From: JBMDXB01 sp048594885 | Lineage (GTDB): Bacteria; Acidobacteriota; Vicinamibacteria; Vicinamibacterales; 2-12-FULL-66-21 | Length of the DNA: 64,000 bases | Direction: 5' to 3' | Assembly: GCA_048594885.1 (NCBI GenBank) | Contig: JBMDXB010000029.1 | Location: 69,426-133,425 of the forward strand | Shown here: positions 51,732-60,370 of the stretch, in pieces | How positions within the stretch are numbered: position 1 is the first letter of the stretch | How the letters are laid out: every line of letters starts with the position of its first letter | Made by a program: the position numbers and the translations under genes | The notes under the pieces: model-generated | Database searches by the model: none | The model's input: the letters and a program-made list of their open reading frames with translations, nothing else | Told to the model about the DNA's origin: nothing

Positions 51732-53980
51732 TGTTGGTGCGTCAGTTCGAACGCATCGACCCAGCGTTCCATGTCGGCGCGAACCGTGTGCGCGAAGCGC
51801 TCGGCGACGAAAACGTTGAGCAGCCGCATGGCGCGGTCGGCGCTGCGGAACGTCGGGATGCCGCCGCGCTGCAGCATGCCGGCGAGCGGGTCGTAGATGG
51901 CGCCGGCGTCGACGATGGCAATCCACGGCTTGCGTACGTCGGCGGCGACCCGCAGCAGGCGATGGGCGATGGAGTCGCCGCGCAGCAGATCCTCGGAATG
52001 CTCCGGCGCCGCGGGCAGCGTGATGAGGGCCGGGGTCGCCGGTACGCATCCCACCACGCCGACGTCAATTCGGTCATTCTCGAGGACCCGCCGCACGGCG
52101 ATTTCGAACGCGGCGTCGCTGGTCATCGGCGTCAGGTCGAGCGGGTTGTGGACGTCGACGACCGTCGATAGCCGATTCAATTCCAGCAGCGCCTCCAGCC
52201 GCCCCCTCGTCGTCTCGTCGAACTCCGGCAGCTCGAGATCGCCGAGGTTGTCGGCCATCACCACGCACTCGAAGCCGGCGTTCGAGATCGCGCCGACGCG
52301 GTGGCCGTGGACCGGCCGCGAGTGCAGCAGCGTGAACAGCGATACGAGGTCGGTGAAGTCATCGAGCGTGGCGGCGACCACCGCGCCCGCCGCGCGCGCC
52401 AGCTCGCGCGTGACGGTGTAGTCGCCGGCCACCGCGGCCGTGTGGCTCGCCGTCGCGCGCGCGCCCGCGGGCGTGCGCCCGGCGCGATACAGCACCACCG
52501 TGGATCCCGCCTCCGTGATCCGCCGGATCGCGTCGAACGCCGCCGCGCCGTCGAGCGGCTTGAATCCCTCCACGTAGACGGCCACCACCTTCACGTCCGG
52601 GTCGCCCGCGAGGTGTGTGAGGTAATCGCCGATCGTCAGATCCATCTGATTGCCGACGGTGATGCAGTAGCGCGGCCGGATGCCGGTGAGCCGCGTGATG
52701 CGCGACGCGGCGAACGCGCCGCTCTGCGAGACGATCGCCAGCGGCGAGGTCACCCGGCCGGAGGCATCGAGCTTGTAGGTCGGCAGGAACATCGTGTCGT
52801 AGCGGCCCGGCACCGACTGGATGCCGAGGCAGTTGCCGCCGTTGATGACCGGGCCGCCCCACGCCGTCTGCCGCGACGCGACGATCGACGCCTTCATCTC
52901 CGCCAGCAGCGGACCGGTACCCGCTTTCTCTTCGAGCCCGCCGGGGATGACGATGACGCTTTCGGCCTTCTCGTGCTCGATGGCTTCAACGATCGCTTCC
53001 GGAACCTGCGTCGCGGGAATGCTCAGCACCAGGAGATCGACCGGCGCGGGAAGCGCCGCAATCGACCGCACGGTGCGACAGCCCTCGACCTCCTGCGCGC
53101 CCGGTTTGACGACGAAGACCGATTCGCGATCGAAGCCGCCGCGGATCACGTTGTTCAGGATGACGTGGCCGGGATTCATCGACGCCGAGACGCCCGCAAT
53201 CGCGATCGTGCGCGGCGTCAGCAGGTTCCCGATCTTGTGGAGCGGCCGCGGCGGGGCGGTCGTCACGACGCGTGACCCTGCGATCGCGAGCACGTCCAGC
53301 GCGATCAGCGTGCCGTCGTGCGCGACGAGCGGGTTGACCTCGAGCTCCGTCAGGCCATCGGGCCGGCACGACGGCGCCAGCGACGCCATCGCCTCCACCG
53401 CCTTCCGCAGCTCCTCGAGCGTCGTTCGAGCCGGCTGATTGCGCACGGCCCCTATCGCGAGCGGCGTGAACAGCAAGCGTTCGAGCGCCGCTTCCACCGG
53501 CGCGTGCTCGAGCCGCTCCGGCAGGAAGACGGCCACGCCGCGGCCGGCCTCGATTCCTCGCGACAGCACCTCGGGGGCGATGCCGCCGGGGCCAATCGAC
53601 ACTACTGGTCCGAACTCGTCCGTCCAGCGGAGACCGAGGAGCCACTCGCCGCCGGGCGTGGGATCGTACGGAACGAACTCCGCGATCGAGAAGCCGCTGA
53701 GCGGTACGTCCGTCAGCCGCCGCTCCATCGTCCGGATCGCGGCTTCGACGGCGGTCCGTGTGCTTTCGACCACGGCCACGCCGCCGACGTCCGACTTGTG
53801 CGCGATCCCGGCAGCCACGACCTTGACGACCACGCGCGGCGTGCCGAGAAGCGTGACGTCGAGCATCGGCACGTCGGCCGCCGTTCGCGCGAACAGGCGG
53901 CGCGGACACCGGATGCCTGCACCCTCCAGGAGCTGAAACGCCTCGGGCTCGAGTAAAGCCGTCACGGCATCGCCGCGCAT
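51695..53980 (-). CDS. ADP-forming acyl-CoA synthetase (beta-alpha fusion)
   Basis: A 761-residue enzyme. An N-terminal ATP-grasp half (residues ~1-230, VVKVVAAGIAHKSDVGGVAV) is followed by a CoA-binding Rossmann domain (about 240-360, IAIAGVSASMNPGHVILNNV). The succinyl-CoA ligase-like domains come last (GNQMDLTIGDYLTHLAGDPD; the probable phospho-histidine in ATASHTAAVAGDY). This beta-then-alpha order is inverted relative to many homologues. It would convert acyl-CoA + ADP + phosphate to acid + ATP. It overlaps iorB by 19 bp. The last ~12 residues (QQSIADCGSSIAD) come from the flanking repeat. Confidence 0.9.
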   Translation of the reverse strand: MRGDAVTALLEPEAFQLLEGAGIRCPRRLFARTAADVPMLDVTLLGTPRVVVKVVAAGIAHKSDVGGVAVVESTRTAVEAAIRTMERRLTDVPLSGFSIAEFVPYDPTPGGEWLLGLRWTDEFGPVVSIGPGGIAPEVLSRGIEAGRGVAVFLPERLEHAPVEAALERLLFTPLAIGAVRNQPARTTLEELRKAVEAMASLAPSCRPDGLTELEVNPLVAHDGTLIALDVLAIAGSRVVTTAPPRPLHKIGNLLTPRTIAIAGVSASMNPGHVILNNVIRGGFDRESVFVVKPGAQEVEGCRTVRSIAALPAPVDLLVLSIPATQVPEAIVEAIEHEKAESVIVIPGGLEEKAGTGPLLAEMKASIVASRQTAWGGPVINGGNCLGIQSVPGRYDTMFLPTYKLDASGRVTSPLAIVSQSGAFAASRITRLTGIRPRYCITVGNQMDLTIGDYLTHLAGDPDVKVVAVYVEGFKPLDGAAAFDAIRRITEAGSTVVLYRAGRTPAGARATASHTAAVAGDYTVTRELARAAGAVVAATLDDFTDLVSLFTLLHSRPVHGHRVGAISNAGFECVVMADNLGDLELPEFDETTRGRLEALLELNRLSTVVDVHNPLDLTPMTSDAAFEIAVRRVLENDRIDVGVVGCVPATPALITLPAAPEHSEDLLRGDSIAHRLLRVAADVRKPWIAIVDAGAIYDPLAGMLQRGGIPTFRSADRAMRLLNVFVAERFAHTVRADMERWVDAFELTHQQSIADCGSSIAD

Positions 53981-54555
53981 AACGCCTCCACATGCTGCCG
54001 GCCGGCGCGGAACGCCGCCAGGTTCTTCTCGACCACGGCCGCGCCCTTGGCGGCGAACCGCCGGGTGATGCTGCGCTCGATCGCGGATGGCGACAGCGGC
54101 AGCCACATCGATGCCGCGCCCGCCATCACCATGTTCGTCGCCTGCGGGAGGCCGGCACGCTTCGCCAGCGCCGCCGCGTCGATCACGAACGCACGGGGCA
54201 GCGCATGGATCGTCGTGAGCAGTTCGTCGAGGTCGGGGTAATCGGCGATGTTCGCCACGGGCCGGCTTGCGGTAATCAGGATGCCGTTGGGCGAGAGGTA
54301 CTCGAGATAACGCAGGCTCTCCAGTGGCTCGAGGCTCAGAATCAGCGACGCGCGTCCGCGCGGCACGAGATCGCTGGCGATGGGCTGGGCGGCGAGCCGC
54401 AGGTGCGCCGTGACGGCGCCGCCGCGCTGCGCCATGCCGTGCACCTCCGACTGCTTCGTCTGCAGGCCTGAGTCGAGCGCGCCGGCGGCGATGATGCTCG
54501 ACAGCGACAAGACGCCCTGTCCGCCGACGCCCGCCAGGACGATGTCGTACGTCAC
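53962..54555 (-). CDS. iorB: Indolepyruvate ferredoxin oxidoreductase, beta subunit
   Basis: A 197-residue subunit of the pyruvate:ferredoxin oxidoreductase gamma-type family: VTYDIVLAGVGGQGVLSLSS, QTKQSEVHGMAQRGGAVTAH, then LESLRYLEYLSPNGILIT. The GTG at 54555 overlaps the IorA stop as GTGA. With IorA it oxidatively decarboxylates indole-, phenyl- or hydroxyphenyl-pyruvate to the aryl-acetyl-CoA. The acyl-CoA synthetase gene begins inside its end. Confidence 0.93.
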   Translation of the reverse strand: MTYDIVLAGVGGQGVLSLSSIIAAGALDSGLQTKQSEVHGMAQRGGAVTAHLRLAAQPIASDLVPRGRASLILSLEPLESLRYLEYLSPNGILITASRPVANIADYPDLDELLTTIHALPRAFVIDAAALAKRAGLPQATNMVMAGAASMWLPLSPSAIERSITRRFAAKGAAVVEKNLAAFRAGRQHVEALCAAMP

Positions 54556-56213
54556 GCCGGCACCTCCGCCTTGTGCCGCTGATCGCCGATCGCTGATCGC
54601 TTGTCGCCGATCGCCGATTTGCGCGACCTGGCCGCTTCGATACACGGCCGCGCCGCGACGATGACGGACAAGCCGCGATGGTCGAGCTCGCGGCGGATGA
54701 TCGCGGCGTTCTCTTCGGTGCGCCGCGGGTGCGCGTCGATCACGTGGCAATGTGCCGGATCGACGCCGAGGCCGAGCAGCAGCCCGTGCAGCCGCGAGGA
54801 CGGCAGCAGCGTCGGCTGTGCGCCGGTCATCGCCACGACTTCGTTGTCGGCGATGACGAGCGTCATGTCCGTATCGCTCGCCACGGCGTCCATCAGCGGC
54901 GTCACGCCCGAGTGCAGGAACGTGCTGTCGCCGATCACCGCAACCGCCGGCCGTAACCCCGCCTCGCTCGCGCCGCGAGCCATGCCGACCGACGCCCCCA
55001 TGCACACGCACGACTCCACCGCCGAGAGCGGCGGCAGCGCGGCCAGCGTGTAGCAACCGATGTCCGACGTCACGATGCCGCCTTCGAAGCCGGCCATCGC
55101 GAGCTGCAGCGCGGCAAACGTGTCGATGTGGGGACATCCGGCGCAGAGCTGCGGCGGCCGATCCGGCAGCGGCAGCGGCAACGACCGCGCCTCGGGCGCG
55201 GCGAGCCCGAGCGCGCGGCGCACGGTGTCCGGCGTCAGCTCGCCATCCGCGGGCAAGTCGCCCGTCTCGCGGCCCCGCACGTCAGTCGAGGTCGGCAGCA
55301 CGCCGCGCAGCGCGCGCTCGATGTACGGATAGCCGTCCTCGACGACGAGGATCCGCTTCACGTGCGCGGCGAGACGCCTGATCGCGTTCACCGGCAGCGG
55401 ATAGGCCCCGATGTGCAGCAGCGACGGCGGCGACGGCAGCTCGTCGACGTTCTCGTCGACGTAGTTCCGCGCGATGCCTGCGCTGACGATGCCGAGCTCG
55501 GGATCGCGCAGCTCGAGGACGTTGTGCGGGCATCGTTCGCTGTACTCGAGGAACGACGCCTGCCGCTGCAGCAGATCGCGCCAGCGTCTTCGCGCGATCG
55601 AGGGCAGCAGGATCCATCCGGAGCTGCAACTACCGTGCTTGTTCACCGGACGCTCGGGGACCGTCGGCGACGATCGCACGGCGGACCGGCTGTGTGCGAG
55701 CCGCGTCACCAGACGGAGCATGACCGGAATGCCGAAGCGCTCCGACAGATCGAACGCCTCCCGCGTCATGTCGTACGCCTGCTGCTGGTTGCGCGGCTCG
55801 AGGCAGACGGTGCGCGCGAAGTCGGCGAGCAGCCGGCTGTCCTGCTCGTTCTGCGAGCTGTGCATGCCGGGATCGTCGGCGACCGCGACGACGAGGCCGC
55901 CGTTGATCGCGACGAGCGCGGAGTTGATGAACGGATCGGCGGCGACGTTCAGCCCGACATGCTTCATCGACACGAGCGATCGGCGGCCTGCGATCGACAC
56001 GCCAAGCGCCGCTTCATACGCGGTCTTCTCGTTGGCGCACCAGCCAGCGTGGGGGAAGTGGCGGCCGTCCGCGGCCGCCTCACGCTCGCGTTGAAGAAGG
56101 AATTCGAGAATCTCGGTCGCCGGCGTGCCCGGGTAGGCATACGCCGCGGTGATGCCTGCGTCGAGGGCGGCGAGGCCGACAGCCTCGTCGCCCAGCAGGA
56201 CGCGGACGGACAT
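54552..56213 (-). CDS. iorA: Indolepyruvate ferredoxin oxidoreductase, alpha subunit, lacking the ferredoxin domain
   Basis: A 553-residue alpha subunit. The N-terminal part binds substrate (AYAYPGTPATEI, then EKTAYEAALGVSIAGRRSLV). The TPP-binding region has CAGCPHIDTF, TSDIGCYTL, GDSTFLHSG and VIADNEVVAMTG. The usual C-terminal 2[4Fe-4S] ferredoxin domain, with its CxxCxxC clusters, is absent. After RPCIEAA the protein ends in a 7-residue repeat (KSAIGDKRSAIGDQR) written by a heptamer array. Electron transfer would need a separate ferredoxin, or the protein is truncated. The ATG is at 56213. Confidence 0.9.
   Translation of the reverse strand: MSVRVLLGDEAVGLAALDAGITAAYAYPGTPATEILEFLLQREREAAADGRHFPHAGWCANEKTAYEAALGVSIAGRRSLVSMKHVGLNVAADPFINSALVAINGGLVVAVADDPGMHSSQNEQDSRLLADFARTVCLEPRNQQQAYDMTREAFDLSERFGIPVMLRLVTRLAHSRSAVRSSPTVPERPVNKHGSCSSGWILLPSIARRRWRDLLQRQASFLEYSERCPHNVLELRDPELGIVSAGIARNYVDENVDELPSPPSLLHIGAYPLPVNAIRRLAAHVKRILVVEDGYPYIERALRGVLPTSTDVRGRETGDLPADGELTPDTVRRALGLAAPEARSLPLPLPDRPPQLCAGCPHIDTFAALQLAMAGFEGGIVTSDIGCYTLAALPPLSAVESCVCMGASVGMARGASEAGLRPAVAVIGDSTFLHSGVTPLMDAVASDTDMTLVIADNEVVAMTGAQPTLLPSSRLHGLLLGLGVDPAHCHVIDAHPRRTEENAAIIRRELDHRGLSVIVAARPCIEAARSRKSAIGDKRSAIGDQRHKAEVPA
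54577..54618. repeat. Heptamer array inside iorA, words CGCTGAT/CGCCGAT
   Basis: Six exact 7-bp units (CGCTGAT, CGCCGAT, CGCTGAT, CGCTTGT, CGCCGAT, CGCCGAT) total 42 bp or 14 codons. They form the last part of iorA just before the tail HKAEVPA. The array stands where a ferredoxin domain is expected. Confidence 0.92.
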
Positions 56214-56386
56214 GGGACGCTCCGCTTATGACCCGAACGCTATGAACCGGTCGTGCGCCGATAAATGCGATACGAGACAGCAACTTTCGTGCTGACCGTG
56301 AAGCGCGCGTTCGACCGGTTTTGCGCCGTTTTTCGCGCGAGATGGCATTCGATGCTGGCGGGAATCCGCCGAGGCGTAGCGGAAAG

Positions 56387-57181
56387 CTAACGGCGCTTGC
56401 GCGCGGGCGTTGATTTTTTCTGCGCTGTGGATTTTTTCCGCGGCGTCGCTGTCGTCTTTTTCAACGCTCGCCGCGGCGGCGTGGCACGCTTCTTCGCTTT
56501 CAGCGCTGCCGCGCGTTCGATGATCGTCTTCAGCATCATCCCGGCCTCGCCGCCGGCGGCGGGACGGTTCGAGACCCACACATCGGGATTGTCGGCGGCG
56601 AGAATGTCCTCGAAATCGCCGGCGCTCTTCACGCTCAGCGGCGCGAACTCCGTGATGTCCACGTCGCCCGCCCACTCGTCACGGTGCTTGATCAGCAGCC
56701 AGCTGCGCGCATCGCCGGAGCCGTAGCGGCCGCCGGTGCGCACGAGCACCCACGATCCTTTGAGCTTGTAGCCGTCGAGCGTGAACTTCAGATCCCCCTT
56801 CTTCAACGCGGCGTCGATGTCGTCCACCTGCGGCGTCCACGTCCCCTGATCCCACAGCATGACGATGCCCGCACCGTAGCCGGACGGGATGACGCCCTCG
56901 AAGGTGCCGTACTCGATGGGATGATCTTCGACGTGCATCGCCAGCCGCTTGGTCTTCGGATCGAGCGCCGGTCCTTTCGGGACGGCCCACGACAACAGCA
57001 CGCCCTTGTGCTCGAGGCGGAAGTCGTAGTGCAAATGACTCGCGAGGTGTTTCTGCACGCAGAAGAACAGGCCCTGCTGCGGCTTCGCCTGCTTCGCGCG
57101 CTCGGCGGCGAGTGTCACGTCGCCGGCGGGCTCCGGCGTGCGTTCGAAGTTCCGTTTCTGCTTGTACTTTTCCAGTACCAT
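56387..57181 (-). CDS. LigD-type 3'-phosphoesterase (stand-alone)
   Basis: A 264-residue protein equivalent to the phosphoesterase domain of bacterial DNA ligase D. It has FFCVQKHLASHLHYDFRLEH, then GVLLSWAVPKGP, AMHVEDHPIEYGTFEGVIP and SGYGAGIVMLWDQGTW. The histidine/aspartate metal ligands are all present. The ligase and polymerase domains are missing. The C-terminal ~40 residues are Lys/Arg/Thr-rich, likely DNA binding. It should trim 3' ends in non-homologous end joining. Ku is not in the window. The ATG at 57181 lies next to the heptamer array, which is its leader. Confidence 0.9.
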   Translation of the reverse strand: MVLEKYKQKRNFERTPEPAGDVTLAAERAKQAKPQQGLFFCVQKHLASHLHYDFRLEHKGVLLSWAVPKGPALDPKTKRLAMHVEDHPIEYGTFEGVIPSGYGAGIVMLWDQGTWTPQVDDIDAALKKGDLKFTLDGYKLKGSWVLVRTGGRYGSGDARSWLLIKHRDEWAGDVDITEFAPLSVKSAGDFEDILAADNPDVWVSNRPAAGGEAGMMLKTIIERAAALKAKKRATPPRRALKKTTATPRKKSTAQKKSTPARKRR

Positions 57182-57183
57182 CT

Positions 57184-57397
57184 TGTTGGTCCCTGGTCCC
57201 TGGTCGCTGGTCCTTGGTCCCTGGTCCCTGGTCCCTGGTCCCTGGTCCCTGGTCCCTGGTCCCTGGTCTCTGGTCCCTGGTCCTTGGTCCCTGGTCCTTT
57301 GGTCCCTTGGTCCTTGGCCGTTGGTCCTTGGCCCTTGGTCCTTGGTCCTTTGGACCCTTGGTCCTTGGCCGTTGGTCCTTGGCCCTTGGACTGCGTC
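57184..57397. repeat. Heptamer array, word GGTCCCT/GGTCCTT
   Basis: About thirty GGTCCCT-type units in a single orientation fill the gap between the LigD-type gene and the POT transporter gene. Units drift gradually from GGTCCCT (left) to GGTCCTT and GGCCCTT (right), as expected for growth by slippage. It is the longest pure array in the window. The same word forms the palindrome at 40339. Confidence 0.95.
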
Positions 57398-57402
57398 AGT
57401 TC

Positions 57403-58917
<1,515 letters not shown>

Positions 58918-58957
58918 GCGTCACAGCATAACTGATGCGTGTTACTTTACCTGACTC

Positions 58958-60370
58958 ATGAACGTGTATCTCATCGCCGTCATCGTGTATCTGACGTGTC
59001 TGGCCGTCGTCGGCTTCTGGCGGACGCGCCAGGTGCAGACGGGCGACGATTTCCTCGTTGCCGGCCGTTCGCTGCCGGCCAGCGTGCTCGTGTTCACGCT
59101 GCTGTCGACGTGGATCGGGTCGGGGAGCCTGTTCGCCGGCGCCGGCCTCGGTTACCGCACCGGCTTTCCGGCGGTGTGGCAGTCGGCGGGCGCGTGGGTC
59201 GGCATAGCGCTCATCTACTTCATCGCGCCGCGCGTCCGCCGCATCGCGCAGTACACCGTCCCCGACATCCTGGAACTGCGCTACGGCCCGGCGGCGCGCG
59301 TGCTCGGCACCATCACGATCGTGCTCGCCTACACGACGATTGCCGCCTATCAGTTCCGTGGCGGCGGCCGCCTGCTCAATCTCGTCGCCGGCATCGATCC
59401 CGTCACCGGCGCGCTCGTGACAGCGGCATTCTGCATCGCCTACACGGCGTTTGCCGGCATGCTGTCGATCGCGTATCTCGACATCGGCAACGGCCTGATG
59501 ATGCTGGTCGGTGTCAGCCTCGCAGTCGTGTTCCTCATCGGTCACGCCGGCGGTTTCACGCCCGCCATCACGGCGCTGCGGCCCGACCAGGTCACGCTGT
59601 TCGGCAGCATGTCGCCGCGCGCGGCATTCGCGCTCTTCCTGCCGACGATGTTCCTGCTGCTCGGCGAAGCGAACATGTACCAGAAGTTCTTCTCCGCGAA
59701 GAACGAGCGCGCGGCGAAGATGGCGGTGGTCGGCTGGATCGTCGGAACCATCCTCGTCGAGACGCTGATCGATTCGGTGGGCGTGTTCGGCAGCGTCACG
59801 ATTCCGGGCCTCGACACGCGGGCGTCGGAGACCATCGTCGTGCGAGTCGCGCTCGACAGCTTGCCGATGGTGCTCGGCGTCCTGCTGCTGTGCGGCGCGG
59901 CGGCGATCATCGTGTCGACGGCGAACAGCTTCCTGCTGACGCCGTCAACGAACCTGATGCGCGACGTCTATCAACGGTTCATCAACCGATCGGCGACGGA
60001 TCGGCAGGTGCTCGTCTACACGCGCGTGCTGGTCGTCGTGCTCGGTGCCGTCGCCTTCGCCGTCGGCAACTTCTTCCCGACGATCCTGGCGATGGCGCTG
60101 TGGGCGTACACGATGTACGGCGCCGGCATCACCCCCGCGCTGCTCGCCGCCTTCGTCTGGCCGCGCGCTACGCGCGCCGGGGGCGTCGCGTCGATCACGG
60201 TCGGGATGGTGACGACGCTGCTGTGGGAAATCATCGGACTGGCGCGCGGCACGGGCGGGAATCCCGAGTATCTGCTGGGGATCGAGACCGTCTATCCCGC
60301 GCTCGTGCTATCGATCGCGGCGCTCGTCGCCGGCAGCCTCGCAACCGAGGCGGAAGGGAAGACGGCATGA
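58958..60370 (+). CDS. Sodium/solute symporter (SSS family)
   Basis: A 470-residue transporter with about 13 membrane segments. SSS motifs include DDFLVAGRSLPASVLVFTLL near residues 30-50 and GSGSLFAGAGLGYRTGF. The conserved TAFAGMLSIAYLDIGNGLMM and GEANMYQKFFSAKNERAA further in are also typical. The protein is in operon with the CE15-SGNH esterase (ATGA overlap), so I infer that it imports a sugar acid or sugar released by that enzyme. Close SSS homologues vary widely in substrate. Confidence 0.92.
   Translation: MNVYLIAVIVYLTCLAVVGFWRTRQVQTGDDFLVAGRSLPASVLVFTLLSTWIGSGSLFAGAGLGYRTGFPAVWQSAGAWVGIALIYFIAPRVRRIAQYTVPDILELRYGPAARVLGTITIVLAYTTIAAYQFRGGGRLLNLVAGIDPVTGALVTAAFCIAYTAFAGMLSIAYLDIGNGLMMLVGVSLAVVFLIGHAGGFTPAITALRPDQVTLFGSMSPRAAFALFLPTMFLLLGEANMYQKFFSAKNERAAKMAVVGWIVGTILVETLIDSVGVFGSVTIPGLDTRASETIVVRVALDSLPMVLGVLLLCGAAAIIVSTANSFLLTPSTNLMRDVYQRFINRSATDRQVLVYTRVLVVVLGAVAFAVGNFFPTILAMALWAYTMYGAGITPALLAAFVWPRATRAGGVASITVGMVTTLLWEIIGLARGTGGNPEYLLGIETVYPALVLSIAALVAGSLATEAEGKTA

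Noticed and set aside
57184..57397. CRISPR array
   Set aside because: The repeats are contiguous 7-bp units without spacers, and there are no cas genes in the window.
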